Below, in pieces: positions 42,663 through 52,479 of a stretch of DNA of 64,000 nt. Under the pieces are notes generated by a model that searched no databases, was not told the DNA's origin, and saw nothing but the letters and a program-made list of their open reading frames with translations. Position numbers and translations under genes: made by a program. This DNA is from Frankia casuarinae (GTDB lineage Bacteria; Actinomycetota; Actinomycetes; Frankiales; Frankiaceae), in contig NC_007777.1 in the NCBI RefSeq assembly GCF_000013345.1, positions 3,038,001-3,102,000 of the forward strand, read 5' to 3'. Position 1 is the first letter of the stretch. The number at the start of each line of letters is the position of its first letter.

Positions 42663-43712
42663 TCATCGGGCGCTCACCGGACGTTCGTCGCGGCGCACCC
42701 CCGCAGGTGGGGACGCCACGTCGCGGGCGGCGGTGCCCGCGAGGGCCGCCCGGAGCCGACCGACCACAGCCGCGCGCAGCTCGGGTGGGTCGACGACGAC
42801 GACGTCCGGACCCGATCCGACGATCCACCGGGCGAGCTGTTCGGTGTCGGCGAAGTCCATCTCCAGCAGATCCATGCCCGGCGGTGGATTCGTATCCGGC
42901 GACGGGCGGGCGTACCGCCGCAGCGCGTGCGCGCTGCCCCGGCGGACCGCCAGCGTGGCGGTCCGGAAGCGGTCCGGGGGGGCCTGCGCCGAGACCATCG
43001 CCCGCAGATCGACCCCTGGCGGGACCTGGACCGCGCCGGCCGGTCCGACCATGCGCACCGGGCCGGTGAACCGGGACAGCCGGAACACCCGGGCCGCGCC
43101 ACGGTGCAGATCGTGCCCGGCAAGGTACCACCGCCCCCGCCACGACAGCACCCCCCAGGGCTCGACGTGCCGGTCGGCGGAGTCCGTCTCACCGACCTTC
43201 CGGTACGGGAAGCGGATGGTCCGACCGGCCTGGACCGCCGCGAGGCACTGCTCGAAGGCCGGCTCGGTCGCATCGACCCGCGGTTCGAAGCCGTCGAGCA
43301 CGCCGAGCCCGCCACCGCTCACCGCGGCCCCGCCCGCGGCGAGCTTGCGCAGGGCGCTGGCGGCCGGCCCGGCGAGCGCCGTGCTCGACCACAGCGAGCC
43401 GGCGACGGCCAGGGCCGCGGCCTCGTCCGGTTCCAGGGCGATGTCGGGCAGCGCGTAGTCGCCGCGGCGGATGCGGTAGCCGGTCTCGTTGCTGAACGCC
43501 GAGTCCGCGCCGGTCTCCAAGGGGATGCCGATCTCCCGCAGATACGCCTTGTCCCGCTCGAACATCCGCCGGAAGGCGTCCTGCTCCTCCTCGGTGCGCC
43601 CGGGCTCGTAGCCCTCCACCAGCTCGCCGATCTGGGACACGGTGAGGAAACGCGATGTCGCCATCAGGCACATCGTCAGGTTGAGGAGCCGCTCCACCCG
43701 TCGCCGGGACAC
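42663..43712 (-). CDS. pafB: WYL-domain transcriptional activator PafB
   Basis: Partner of PafC. The 349-residue protein has an HTH start (RRVERLLNLTMCLMATSRFL, TVSQIGELVEGY) and a WYL domain (IRFPYRKVGETDSADRHVEP, GRWYLAGHDLHRGAARVFRL) followed by WCX. The open frame continues upstream through repetitive sequence shared with the FKBP gene, so I place the start at GTG 43712 (SRRRVERLLNL). Order pafA-FKBP-pafB-pafC on one strand. Confidence 0.92.
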   Translation of the reverse strand: MSRRRVERLLNLTMCLMATSRFLTVSQIGELVEGYEPGRTEEEQDAFRRMFERDKAYLREIGIPLETGADSAFSNETGYRIRRGDYALPDIALEPDEAAALAVAGSLWSSTALAGPAASALRKLAAGGAAVSGGGLGVLDGFEPRVDATEPAFEQCLAAVQAGRTIRFPYRKVGETDSADRHVEPWGVLSWRGRWYLAGHDLHRGAARVFRLSRFTGPVRMVGPAGAVQVPPGVDLRAMVSAQAPPDRFRTATLAVRRGSAHALRRYARPSPDTNPPPGMDLLEMDFADTEQLARWIVGSGPDVVVVDPPELRAAVVGRLRAALAGTAARDVASPPAGVRRDERPVSAR

Positions 43713-43833
43713 ACCCGTAAAGGGTAGCCGCCGGAGTTCACCGGGCACGCAGCACCCCATCACCGCCGCTGGCCCACCGGTCGCACCGGGCCCACCGGGC
43801 CACCCGCGGCCGGGCCGGGTGAGGGCCCGTGGG

Positions 43834-44559
43834 CTACGGCTGGCCGGCGCCGGCCCCAACACCCGGCGTGGCCCCAACACCCGGCGTGGCCCCAACACCC
43901 GAGGTGGCGCCGTCGACCGCGATCAGGTCCACCACGAACACCAGAGTGTCGTCGGCGAGGATCGTCGGCGGACGTCCCCCCACCGGGCCATATCCAAGGT
44001 CCGGCGGGATGATGATCTGGCGGCGGCCGCCGACGCGCATCCCGTCGATGCCCTGCCCGAAGCCGGCGATCGTGCCGTCCAGCGGGAAGGTCGCCGGCTG
44101 GCCCCCCGCCCAGCTGCTGTCGAACTCCTTGCCGTCGCGCCAGAGCACGCCCACGTACCGGACGGTGACGGTGCTGGTGGCGGAGGCGAGCGCGCCGTGA
44201 CCGGTCACGAGATCGGTGGTGACCAACGTGGCCGGCGCCGTCCCCCGGCCCGCCGCGGAGATCGGCTTGCGGCTCAGGTCGGTGGCACCCGCGACCGCGG
44301 GGACCCGCCCGGAGGTGTCGTCGACGGCCGTCCGGGAGGGCACCGGCGCCGCCCTGGTGCCGTCGGGGGCGTCGGAGGCGCCGCAGCCGACCAGGAGCGG
44401 GGCGAGCAGCACGGCGGGCAGCACGGCACCCGCGAGCGGGTGCCGGCGGGTGGCGGACGGCCGACGGCCGCTGCCACGCGAGCCGGGACGGGCTGACGCG
44501 AAGGGCAGGACGACGCCGGCGCGTCGCGGCACGAACATCACAGGGGCTCGAGTCCTCAC
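43834..44559 (-). CDS. FKBP-type peptidyl-prolyl isomerase lipoprotein
   Basis: The 241-residue protein has a basic leader, hydrophobic segment and lipobox LLVGC (Cys59), so it is an exported lipoprotein. The FKBP domain (about 118-222) is complete: [53 protein letters not shown] and [11 protein letters not shown]. The C-terminus ends in GATPGV repeats from an 18-bp DNA repeat. GTG 44559 overlaps the pafA stop, so it is translationally coupled to the Pup ligase gene. It probably folds proteins outside the membrane. Confidence 0.9.
   Translation of the reverse strand: MRTRAPVMFVPRRAGVVLPFASARPGSRGSGRRPSATRRHPLAGAVLPAVLLAPLLVGCGASDAPDGTRAAPVPSRTAVDDTSGRVPAVAGATDLSRKPISAAGRGTAPATLVTTDLVTGHGALASATSTVTVRYVGVLWRDGKEFDSSWAGGQPATFPLDGTIAGFGQGIDGMRVGGRRQIIIPPDLGYGPVGGRPPTILADDTLVFVVDLIAVDGATSGVGATPGVGATPGVGAGAGQP
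43853..43906 (-). repeat. 18-bp tandem repeat x3 at the FKBP gene 3' end
   Basis: GCCCCAACACCCGGCGTG twice, then a copy with one change, encoding GATPGV units just before the stop. Confidence 0.95.
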
Positions 44560-45920
44560 ATACTGGCGATGAGCTTGTCGACCCGATCATCAACGGAACG
44601 GAACGGGTCCTTGCACAGGACCGTACGCTGGGCCTGATCATTGAGCTTCAGGTGGACCCAGTCGACTGTGAAGTCCCGGCGTTTCTCCTGGGCACGCTTG
44701 ATGAACTCGCCGCGCAGCCGGGCGCGGGTGGTCTGCGGGGGGCGTGACTTGGCCTCGAAGACGTCGAGATCACGGGTGACGCGCTCGACCAGACCAGCCC
44801 GTTCCATCCGATAGTACAGGCCCCGGTCGCGGTGGATGTCGTGGTATTTCAGGTCGAGCTCGGCGACCCGCGGCGAGGCCAGCGACAGCCCGTGCTTGTG
44901 CCGGAAACGCTCGATGAGCACGTACTTCGTCACCCAGTCGATCTCACGGGCGACGAGCTCGAGGTCGTCGGTCTCGATCGCGAGCAGGGTACGGCCCCAC
45001 AGGTCGAGCACCCGCTTGGCGACCTCGTCCCCGTCCCCGCCGCGGCGCTCCACGAACTCGACCGCCTTGGAGTGGTACTCCCACTGGATGTCCAGCGCGC
45101 TGACCTCACGTCCGTTGGCCAGCTTGATCCTGCGCTGGCAGGTCATGTCGTGGCTGACCTCGCGAATCGCCCGGATCGGGTTCTCCAGGGTCATGTCCCG
45201 CAGCATCACACCGGCCTCGATCATGCGCAGCACCAGGTCGGTCGCCCCGAGCTTGAGCAGCATGGTCGTCTCGCTCATGTTCGAGTCGCCGACGATCACG
45301 TGCAGCCGCCGGAACCGCTCGGCGTCGGCGTGCGGCTCGTCACGGGTGTTGATGATCGGCCGGGACCGGGTGGTCGCCGAGGACACCGACTCCCAGATGT
45401 GCTCGGCGCGCTGGGAGATGCAGTACACCGCGCCCCGCGGGGTCTGCAGCACCTTGCCCGCGCCGCACAGGATCTGCCGGCTGACCAGGAACGGCACCAG
45501 CACGTCCGCGAGCTTCGAGAACTCGCCGTGCCGACCGACGAGGTAGTTCTCGTGACAGCCGTAGCTGTTGCCGGCGGAGTCGGTGTTGTTCTTGAACAGA
45601 TGGATGTCGCCGGCGATGCCCTCCTCGCGCAGCCGTCGTTCGGCCTCGACGAGCAGGCCCTCGAGGATGCGTTCCCCGGCCTTGTCGTGGGTGACCAGGT
45701 CGGGCACGGAGTCGCATTCCGGGGTGGCGTACTCCGGATGGCTACCGACATCCAGGTAGAGACGGGCGCCGTTCTTGAGGAACACGTTGCTGCTACGTCC
45801 CCATGACACGACACGACGGAACAGGTACCGTGCCACCTCGTCCGGGGACAGCCGTCGCTGCCCCCGGAACACGCAGGTGACGCCGTACTCGTTCTCCAGT
45901 CCGAAGATGCGGCGGTCCAC
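44556..45920 (-). CDS. pafA: Proteasome accessory factor PafA, Pup-protein ligase
   Basis: Links the C-terminal glutamate of Pup to lysines of target proteins using ATP. The 454-residue glutamine-synthetase-like protein has [12 protein letters not shown] (Mg/ATP-binding Glu near residue 9), [19 protein letters not shown] (catalytic Asp57), [20 protein letters not shown] and [20 protein letters not shown]. Length is right for PafA rather than Dop. GTG 45920 start. Its usual neighbours prcA/prcB lie 15 kb away here because of an accessory island. Confidence 0.97.
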   Translation of the reverse strand: MDRRIFGLENEYGVTCVFRGQRRLSPDEVARYLFRRVVSWGRSSNVFLKNGARLYLDVGSHPEYATPECDSVPDLVTHDKAGERILEGLLVEAERRLREEGIAGDIHLFKNNTDSAGNSYGCHENYLVGRHGEFSKLADVLVPFLVSRQILCGAGKVLQTPRGAVYCISQRAEHIWESVSSATTRSRPIINTRDEPHADAERFRRLHVIVGDSNMSETTMLLKLGATDLVLRMIEAGVMLRDMTLENPIRAIREVSHDMTCQRRIKLANGREVSALDIQWEYHSKAVEFVERRGGDGDEVAKRVLDLWGRTLLAIETDDLELVAREIDWVTKYVLIERFRHKHGLSLASPRVAELDLKYHDIHRDRGLYYRMERAGLVERVTRDLDVFEAKSRPPQTTRARLRGEFIKRAQEKRRDFTVDWVHLKLNDQAQRTVLCKDPFRSVDDRVDKLIASM

Positions 45921-45930
45921 GTCTGTGACC

Positions 45931-47130
45931 CTATGCTCGGATGCCGCCTCGGCGCGCCGGGACGCTCGGGCCGGATGTCACCCTGATGCGGATTCGCCCC
46001 TCCTGCGGACGGACGGGTCGACCGACAACCGCCAGGCCCAGCCCGACGACGAACCAGCCGGCGAGGACCAGTACCGGACGGCCACCGCCGGCACCGTCGA
46101 AGTAGGCCGTCGAGCGCAGCAGCGTGGCACCCGCCCCCGGCGGCGCAAACTGGCCGATGTCGCCCCAGGGCCGTGGCAGCATCTCCGGGGCGGAGGCCGC
46201 CGCCGACAGAGCGGCACCGGCGACCAGAACCAGCACCGCGGCGACGAGACCCGGCACGCCCGCGACCGCCCCGAGTCCCAGGACCGGCCCGGCGACGGCC
46301 AGCGCCAGCAACGTCACGACCGCCATCGTCGTCAGGAACTCCCCGGGCAGGACGTCCAACGCCCCCTGCAGCGCGACGGCCCCGGCGAAGCCGGAGAGCA
46401 CCGCGAGCGCGGCGAGCCCGGCGAGCCGGATCACCCGCGACCCCACCATCCGTGCCAGCAGCACGCCGGCCGCGGTGATCACCAGCGTCAACGGGAGGTA
46501 ACCGGCCGCCAGCCCGCCGCCGGCCTGGTCCCGTGGCGCGTTGGCCACCACGTCGACCACCGGGATCTCCAGACCTGGCATGAACACCCGGATGCCCCGG
46601 GTCAGCGCCTCGGTGACCGCCGGACTCGCCGCGGAGGCGACCCGCAGGGTCAGGCCGTTGCCGCCGATGACGATCGCGGCGTAGGCGTCACGCTCGCGCA
46701 GCGCACGGTCGGCGGCGGCCACCGTCGGCACCGTGCGCACCGTGAGGGCGCCCGGCTCCACCCGGCTGATCTGGTCGGCGAGCGCGGTCGCCGCGGGTGC
46801 CGGGCCCACGGTGAGGATCGGCAGGTCCCGGGGACGCAGACTGGTGACGGACGTTCCGTACAGCCAGACCAGGACGCCCATCAGCAGGGCCATGCCGACG
46901 GTGATGACGGCGATCCGCCGGACACCGTGCGTGCCGAGCCCGTCAACGCCGCCGAACCGGGCCCACGCCCGTCCGGCCGGATCGGCCGGGCCGGGCAGGC
47001 CGGGCAGGCCGGGCAGGCCGGTCTCGCCCGAGGCCGGCGGGGGCGACGGCGCCGAGTGTCCCGGCTCGGGGCGCTGTCCCGGAAGAGGATCATGTTCGCC
47101 GCCGCCACGATGCCGTCCCCCGGTCACCAC
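45931..47130 (-). CDS. Multi-pass membrane protein, ABC-2/YhgE-like architecture
   Basis: The 399-residue protein has a Pro/Gly-rich cytoplasmic start with GLPG repeats, a first helix at about 73-95 ([20 protein letters not shown]), an external domain of about 110 residues, then five C-terminal helices ([16 protein letters not shown] onwards). This one-plus-five layout with a large loop resembles ABC-2 or YhgE/Pip membrane proteins. No ATPase gene is adjacent. It lies 11 bases upstream of pafA, so the two may be co-transcribed. Function unknown. Confidence 0.7.
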   Translation of the reverse strand: MVTGGRHRGGGEHDPLPGQRPEPGHSAPSPPPASGETGLPGLPGLPGPADPAGRAWARFGGVDGLGTHGVRRIAVITVGMALLMGVLVWLYGTSVTSLRPRDLPILTVGPAPAATALADQISRVEPGALTVRTVPTVAAADRALRERDAYAAIVIGGNGLTLRVASAASPAVTEALTRGIRVFMPGLEIPVVDVVANAPRDQAGGGLAAGYLPLTLVITAAGVLLARMVGSRVIRLAGLAALAVLSGFAGAVALQGALDVLPGEFLTTMAVVTLLALAVAGPVLGLGAVAGVPGLVAAVLVLVAGAALSAAASAPEMLPRPWGDIGQFAPPGAGATLLRSTAYFDGAGGGRPVLVLAGWFVVGLGLAVVGRPVRPQEGRIRIRVTSGPSVPARRGGIRA

Positions 47131-47430
47131 AGGAGGACTCCGACGGTCCGGTCGACGTGCGCCGGGTCCACCGCGCCCTCCCAGGCCGCCGCCACCCTCG
47201 GCAGTGGTTGCCTCACCGCGTCCTCCCTCCGTCCGGCGACACCCGCCAGGCTGCTACAGGGAGTAGCGTGACGCCTTCATGCTGTCGGGGCTTGGCCGGC
47301 GGCGTGTCGCGGCCGGCATGTCCGGGTGAATCCGCCGGTCCGCGGCGGTTCCGGACACCAGGTGGTCGACGGACCATGGGCGGGACAGGCGGATCGGGCG
47401 GGAAGGCTCCCCGGCGGGAAGGATGGCGCC
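47131..47430. other. Divergent intergenic region, 300 bp
   Basis: Between the minus-strand membrane gene and the plus-strand dienelactone hydrolase gene; marks the left edge of the accessory island. No RNA or small gene recognised. Confidence 0.4.
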
Positions 47431-48219
47431 ATGGCAACCGGAACGAACGACGCGGCGTCCCATCGAACACGACATGACGGCGAAGGCAGGGCCCGGCTGC
47501 GGGCGCAGGCCGTCCGCGGCCGCGGCGGGCTGCCGCTCACGGTCCTCGCCCCGGCCGCGAAGGACCCGCCGCGCGGCGGCTTGGTCGTCGTCCAGGACGC
47601 CCGAGGCATCACGCCGTACCTGGTCTCCGTCTGCGACCGGCTCGCCGCCGCCGGCTGGCTCACCGTGGCCCCGCACCTGTATCACCGCGACGGGCTGGAC
47701 GAGGTGGACCCGGCCGACGGCTGGGCCGCGGCCACGTCGACGATGGGCACCCTGTCCGGCGCGGGCATCGACGCCGACATCGACGCGGCGCTCGGGCACC
47801 TCCTCGCCGCGGGCTTCCCCGCCGAGCGGAGCGCGATCATCGGCTTCTGCATGGGTGGCACGGTCGCGCTGCACACCGCCACCCGGCACACCCTCGCCGC
47901 GGCGGTGTCGTTCTACGGCGGCGGGATCAGCACACCGTACTGGCCCGGCATCCCCGCCCTGGTGGAGGCGGCACCGTCGTTGCGCGGGCCGTGGCTCGGC
48001 CTCTACGGCGAGGAAGACGCCCTGATCTCCACCGACGAGATCGCCGCCCTACGAGCCGCGGCCGCCCGCTCGGGCGCCCCGACGGAGCTGGTCAGCTACG
48101 CCGGGGCCGGCCACGCCTTCCACAGCGACGACCGGGAGGCGCTCTACCGCCCGGTCGCCGCGGCCGACGGCTGGTCACGGGCACTCGCCTTCCTCGACCG
48201 GCACGTTCGCCCCCGCTGA
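47431..48219 (+). CDS. Dienelactone hydrolase family protein
   Basis: The 262-residue alpha/beta hydrolase has the Cys-Asp-His triad of dienelactone hydrolases: C140 in IGFCMGG, D196 in YGEEDAL and H228 in GAGHAFH. The family opens dienelactones in aromatic ring degradation, though many members have unknown substrates. ATG 47431 follows GGGAAGGATGGCGCC. No ring-cleavage genes are adjacent, so its pathway cannot be read from context. Confidence 0.9.
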   Translation: MATGTNDAASHRTRHDGEGRARLRAQAVRGRGGLPLTVLAPAAKDPPRGGLVVVQDARGITPYLVSVCDRLAAAGWLTVAPHLYHRDGLDEVDPADGWAAATSTMGTLSGAGIDADIDAALGHLLAAGFPAERSAIIGFCMGGTVALHTATRHTLAAAVSFYGGGISTPYWPGIPALVEAAPSLRGPWLGLYGEEDALISTDEIAALRAAAARSGAPTELVSYAGAGHAFHSDDREALYRPVAAADGWSRALAFLDRHVRPR

Positions 48220-48322
48220 GGCGCCCGGCCGGCCAATCGAAGATCGTCACCATCGACCTCACGAGCATCACCCATCTGGCGTCCAGAGGTCACGGTGAGC
48301 GCACGCGAGAGATCGGCGGCGG

Positions 48323-48433
48323 ATGAGGGCGGCGGTGCGCGCCAGGTACGGCCCACCGGAGGTGGTGGGAATCCAGGAGGTCGACAAGCCCGCGGCCGGC
48401 GGCGGTCCGGGCCCCGGACGGTGCCGCGGCTAG
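48323..48433 (+). pseudogene. N-terminal stub of a quinone oxidoreductase (MDR family)
   Basis: ATG 48323 begins MRAAVRARYGPPEVVGIQEV then DKPAAGGG, the usual start of zinc-independent NADPH:quinone reductases (M-R-A-x-x-x-x-x-Y-G-P-P-E-V). After about 28 residues the frame runs into GPGPGRCRG and a TAG at 48431. The other 280 or so residues are absent, so this is a deletion remnant. Confidence 0.7.
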
Positions 48434-48440
48434 GCTGCTC

Positions 48441-48474
48441 TGATGCCACGTCATAGCTGATGCCACGTCATAGC
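48441..48474. repeat. 17-bp tandem repeat x2 upstream of the P-type ATPase
   Basis: TGATGCCACGTCATAGC occurs twice head to tail, ending 60 bases before the mgtA-like start. ATG-CCACGT-CAT within each unit is nearly palindromic, so the pair may be an operator or simply a duplication scar. Confidence 0.7.
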
Positions 48475-48534
48475 TAGCGATAGCTGGCGCGGCTCAGCGT
48501 AAGTCTGCTCTGCTGGCAGCGTAACGGTTGGAGT

Positions 48535-51234
48535 ATGGGGACCGGGATCGTGGATGCGTCCGTGCTGACGGTTTCGGACGCGGCGACACTGCCCACCGAG
48601 GTAGTCCTGGCTCGGCTCGCCACGACCTCGGTGGGGTTGTCCTCGGCGGAGGCGGCGGCGCGATGGGCCCGGGTGGGGCCGAACGCGGTGCGCACCCATC
48701 ACGCCCGTGTGCTCGCGGTGCTCGTCCGCCAGGTACGCAGCCCCTTGCTTGTGCTGCTGCTGGTGGCGGCCGCGGTGTCGTTCTTCGTCGGGGAGCGCGC
48801 CAACGCACTGATCATCGGCGTGATCGTCATGTTCGGAGTGGGGCTGGGGTTCGCCAATGAGTACCGTGCCGAGCGCGCCGCCGAGGATCTGCACTCCCAG
48901 CTGCGTCACCGGGCGGTGGTGTGCCGGGATGGCCGATGGACGTCATGCGAGGTGACCGCGCTGGTACCCGGAGACGTGGTGCGCCTTGAGCTGGGTTCGG
49001 TGGTGCCCGGGGACGTGCGCATCCTGTCCTCGGTCGCGCTGGAGTGTGACGAGGCGGTCCTCACCGGCGAATCGCAACCGGTGGCCAAGGGGCCGGCGCC
49101 GGTGCCCGCCGGCGCCACGCTGGGAGAGCTTGCGTCGTGTGCGCTTATGGGCACACTCGTGCGGACCGGCTCGGCGGCGGCCGTGGTGGTCGCCACCGGC
49201 GCGCGTACCCAGTTCGGCCGGATTGCGCTCGGACTGGGCGAACGGCACGAGGAGACCCAGTTCCAGGTGGGGCTGCGCCGGTTCTCCGGGCTACTGGCCC
49301 GGGTCGCCGGCGTGCTCACCGGCTCGATCTTCGTCATCAACCTGGTGCTGGCCCGGCCGCTGATAGACGCGTTGTTGTTCTCGCTGGCCATCGCGGTGGG
49401 CATCACCCCGCAGCTGCTGCCCGCGGTGGTGACGACCAGTCTCGCCACCGGGTCCCGCCAGCTGGCCCGCCGCAAGGTGCTGGTGAAGCGGCTGGTCTGC
49501 ATCGAGGACCTCGGCGACATCGAGGTCCTGCTCACCGACAAGACCGGAACCTTGACCGAAGGACGGATCGGTTTCCATCACGCCCTGGACCCCACCGGTG
49601 CCCGGTCGGACCAGATCCTGCTACTCGGCCTGGCCTGCACCGAAGTACCCGGCAACCCGGCAGTACCCGGCAACCCGGCAGTACCCGGCAACCCGGCAGT
49701 ACCCGGCAACCCGGCAGGGACAGCTGGCGGCAACCCGCTGGACGCCGCGCTGTGGCAGGCTCCCGGTGCCGCCAGCCTGCCGGTGTCCAGGTACGTCCAG
49801 GTGGCCGCCGCGCCGTTCGACCACGACCGGCGCCGCGCGTCCGTGCTGGCCGACGGCCCGGACGGCCGAGTCCTGATCGTCAAGGGTGCTCCGGAAGGCC
49901 TGCTGGCGCGGTGTCGCGACGTCCCCGGCTCGGCCGCGGCGCTCCTCGACGCCGAGTTCCGCGCCGGCAGCCGGGTCGTCGCCGTCGCGTCCAAGCCGGC
50001 CCCGGACCTGGACACGGTGACCGCCGAGGACGAGCACGACCTCGTCCTCGCCGGGTTTCTGATCTTCCTTGACCGGCCCAGGCCGTCGGCCGCACAGGCG
50101 CTGGCCCGCCTCGCCGCGCTCGGCGTCACCGTGCGAATCCTGACGGGGGACAACGCCATCGTCGCCGAGCACGTGTGTGACGCTCTCGGTCTGGCCGACG
50201 GGGACACCGTGACCGGCGACCAGCTCGACCACCTCGACGACGACACTCTTACCGCGAGGCTGTCCACCATCCGGGTCTTCGCCCGCATGAACCCGGACCA
50301 GAAGACCCGCGTCATCCGGCTGCACCAACGCGCCGGCACCGGTGCCGCCTACCTCGGCGACGGCGTCAACGACGCGATGGCGTTGCACCAGGCCGATGTC
50401 GGCATATCCGTCGACTCCGCCACCGACACGGCCAAGGACGCGGCCGACATCGTGCTCCTGGAGAAAGATCTGCACGTGCTGGCCGACGGGGTCGTCGAAG
50501 GCCGGCGCACCTTCGCCAACACGATCAAATACGTCCTGATGGCCACCTCCAGCAACTTCGGGAACATGTTCAGCGCCGCCGCCGCGTCGGCGTTCCTCCC
50601 TTTCCTGCCGATGCTCCCGTCGCAGATCCTGCTCAACAACCTGCTCTATGACGCCGGCCAGCTGACCATCCCGTCCGACCGGGTCGACGAGGAGCAGCTT
50701 TCCCGCCCGTCCCACTGGGACATCGGCTTCGTCCGCCGTTTCATGATGTTCTTCGGGCCGGTCAGCTCGATCTTCGACTTTCTCACCTTCGCGATCATGC
50801 TCCAGGTCTTCCATGCCGGCCCGATCCTGTTCCGTTCCGGCTGGTTCGTTGAATCGCTCGCCACCCAGACCCTGGTGATCTTTGTGATCCGCACCCGGCG
50901 AGTGCCGTTCCTCCGTAGCCGCCCAGGCCGGCTCCTCACGGCGGCCACCCTGCTCGTCGTCGTGGTCGGCGCGCTGCTGCCGGCATCTCCGCTGGCCGGC
51001 GGACTCGGCTTCCACGCGCTGCCGATCGGGTTCTTTGCCGCGCTCCTCGCCATGATCGCCAGCTATCTTGCCCTCGTCGAAGCCGGCAAGCACGAGTTCT
51101 ACCCACATCTCGCCGGGACACTGATCGAACCACCTCACCGGCACCGGCACCGGCACCGGCTGCACCGGCGGGCGGCACGCTTCAGTCACTCCGGTCGGCT
51201 TCCGACCCGGTCCCCCGCACCGCCACCACGCTGA
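48535..51234 (+). CDS. mgtA: P-type ATPase, MgtA-like (P3B) cation importer
   Basis: The 899-residue protein carries the P-type phosphorylation motif DKTGTLTEG (D335), actuator LTGESQPV, nucleotide-domain KGAPEGLLARC and hinge GDGVNDAMALHQADVGISVD. The TM4 stretch AVGITPQLLPAVVTTSLATG is the Mg2+-translocating (MgtA/MgtB) version. A VPGNPA quadruple repeat sits in the nucleotide-binding domain (18-bp DNA repeat) and the C-terminus ends in HRHRHR. MgtA enzymes import Mg2+ under shortage; no mgtL-type leader is evident upstream. Confidence 0.9.
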   Translation: MGTGIVDASVLTVSDAATLPTEVVLARLATTSVGLSSAEAAARWARVGPNAVRTHHARVLAVLVRQVRSPLLVLLLVAAAVSFFVGERANALIIGVIVMFGVGLGFANEYRAERAAEDLHSQLRHRAVVCRDGRWTSCEVTALVPGDVVRLELGSVVPGDVRILSSVALECDEAVLTGESQPVAKGPAPVPAGATLGELASCALMGTLVRTGSAAAVVVATGARTQFGRIALGLGERHEETQFQVGLRRFSGLLARVAGVLTGSIFVINLVLARPLIDALLFSLAIAVGITPQLLPAVVTTSLATGSRQLARRKVLVKRLVCIEDLGDIEVLLTDKTGTLTEGRIGFHHALDPTGARSDQILLLGLACTEVPGNPAVPGNPAVPGNPAVPGNPAGTAGGNPLDAALWQAPGAASLPVSRYVQVAAAPFDHDRRRASVLADGPDGRVLIVKGAPEGLLARCRDVPGSAAALLDAEFRAGSRVVAVASKPAPDLDTVTAEDEHDLVLAGFLIFLDRPRPSAAQALARLAALGVTVRILTGDNAIVAEHVCDALGLADGDTVTGDQLDHLDDDTLTARLSTIRVFARMNPDQKTRVIRLHQRAGTGAAYLGDGVNDAMALHQADVGISVDSATDTAKDAADIVLLEKDLHVLADGVVEGRRTFANTIKYVLMATSSNFGNMFSAAAASAFLPFLPMLPSQILLNNLLYDAGQLTIPSDRVDEEQLSRPSHWDIGFVRRFMMFFGPVSSIFDFLTFAIMLQVFHAGPILFRSGWFVESLATQTLVIFVIRTRRVPFLRSRPGRLLTAATLLVVVVGALLPASPLAGGLGFHALPIGFFAALLAMIASYLALVEAGKHEFYPHLAGTLIEPPHRHRHRHRLHRRAARFSHSGRLPTRSPAPPPR
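49645..49716 (+). repeat. 18-bp tandem repeat x4 inside the P-type ATPase gene
   Basis: Four perfect copies of GTACCCGGCAACCCGGCA, encoding VPGNPA in a surface loop of the nucleotide-binding domain. Confidence 0.95.
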
Positions 51235-51336
51235 GTTGGGGTCGCCACCGGCTCGCAACCGGTGGGCCTGGGCGCACCGCCGACCGGAGCGCGCGCACGC
51301 AGGCGGCGTGTTGGCCGCCGACCGGGGATCTCCCCC

Positions 51337-51936
51337 TTACCCGCGCAGGACGTCGATCATAGTGGAGATGGAAAGGCCGAGCAGAACGATGGCGGCGAGC
51401 TGCTGGATCCGGCGCAGCGGAGCAACCCGCAGCAGGAAGTGGCCAAAGGCGGCAGCCAGCCCAGTGACGGTGCACAAGGCCAGCAACGCGCCGACGCCGA
51501 CGGGGATCGGGCGGTGGTAGCGGGCCGCGAGGGTGGCGGTGAGAATCTGGGTGAGATCACCGAACTCGGCGACGAGGACAACACCGAACGCCTCGACCCA
51601 TACGCGTCTCGCGGCGGGTCCCCCGACGACGCCGGCGGCCTTGTGCCCCTCCAGTTCGGCGGGGTCGGCGGGGCGGGAACGCAGAAGGAGGACCGCACCG
51701 ACGAAGAACAGCGCCCCGGCGACCAACTCGACAGCCCTTCGGGGCAGCGCCGCGACCAGGCCGCCGACGGCGGTGGCGACACCGACGTGTACTGCGAACG
51801 CTGCCCAAATCCCAGCGAGAACCGGCAGCGGCCGGTAGCGGGCGCCCAGAACGAGTGCTGCCACGAACGTCTTGTCCGGCAGTTCGGCCGGGAAGACCAC
51901 AGCGAAGGCGGTCGCTGCAATGATGACATTGTCCAC
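51337..51936 (-). CDS. GDT1/UPF0016-family manganese (calcium) exporter
   Basis: The 199-residue protein has six helices in two halves, each with the family E-x-x-D-[K/L]-T motif: AELPDKTFVAAL in TM1 and AEFGDLTQILTATLAA in TM4. These form the cation site of the GDT1/TMEM165/MneA transporters, which export Mn2+ in bacteria. GTG 51936 (DNVIIAATAF) is the likely start; the frame stays open upstream but reads as leader sequence. It is convergent with the P-type ATPase gene. Confidence 0.85.
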   Translation of the reverse strand: MDNVIIAATAFAVVFPAELPDKTFVAALVLGARYRPLPVLAGIWAAFAVHVGVATAVGGLVAALPRRAVELVAGALFFVGAVLLLRSRPADPAELEGHKAAGVVGGPAARRVWVEAFGVVLVAEFGDLTQILTATLAARYHRPIPVGVGALLALCTVTGLAAAFGHFLLRVAPLRRIQQLAAIVLLGLSISTMIDVLRG

Positions 51937-51989
51937 AGCGAGCCCCCGCCGGCCCGGGGCCAGCCCACCCCGGCAGGGCGGCGTGTGAT

Positions 51990-52007
51990 GAGCCCCTTCG
52001 GGGGCTC
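51990..52007. promoter_or_regulatory. Stem-loop in the leader of the Mn exporter gene
   Basis: GAGCCCC (51990-51996), TTCG loop and GGGGCTC (52001-52007), a perfect 7-bp stem 54 bases upstream of the start on the minus strand. It could be an attenuator or part of a metal-responsive leader, but conserved yybP-ykoY riboswitch bases are not recognised. Confidence 0.3.
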
Positions 52008-52149
52008 CTGCCTGGTCGAACGGCATCCTACCCGGCCCGCGGACCTCACGAACCACGAAACACGCCCCCCGTGGGGACGCCGCAGCACAAGAAACGTTCG
52101 CCCGCTGGGGCTGGCAATCTTGGTTCGGGGTCCCGAAATCACCAAAGAT

Positions 52150-52290
52150 GTCGTGGCCCTGTTGCGCAACCCCGACCAGATCGCGCTCTGCCTTGCCGAT
52201 CCCGATCCCGCGGCGCCTGCCGTTGACGAGTTGCTCCGCTACGAGCCGCCCGTGCGGTTCACCCACCGGGTCGCGTTGGGTGAGCGTGAA
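52150..52290 (+). pseudogene. Cytochrome P450 fragment (I-helix end to K-helix)
   Basis: Plus-strand codons give VVALLRNPDQIALCLADPDP then AAPAVDELLRYEPPVRFTHR and VALGE. This matches the P450 segment from L-L-x-x-P-D-Q to the K-helix E-x-x-R (ELLR) and the following strand. Neither the N-terminal 240 residues nor the haem-binding Cys loop is present. It is a relic lacking start and stop. Confidence 0.75.
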
Positions 52291-52479
52291 CGAAACGGGT
52301 GCCGAGCCGGACGTCACCGCCCCTCGCGCCGACGCGCCGCGGGTCGTCTTCGATGCTGGTCGCGGGCGCTCGCCCGCGGGTTCGACCCCGGCCCGCTCCA
52401 CAGGTATTCAGGACTATTAGTGTGATTTGGGATTTCGTCAAACCTCAAACCTTTTGCTAGGCGTAAAGTTCGCATAATG

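Noticed and set aside
51937-52060. yybP-ykoY manganese riboswitch upstream of the GDT1-family exporter
   Set aside because: A hairpin is present, but the conserved GGGGAGUA and AAGAC-type segments of this riboswitch are not recognisable on the minus strand.
52370-52400. tRNA 3' end-like sequence (GGGTTCGACCCC ... CCA)
   Set aside because: The T-arm pairs imperfectly and no matching acceptor 5' strand, D-arm or anticodon arm can be placed in the 75 bases upstream; treated as chance or a very decayed relic.
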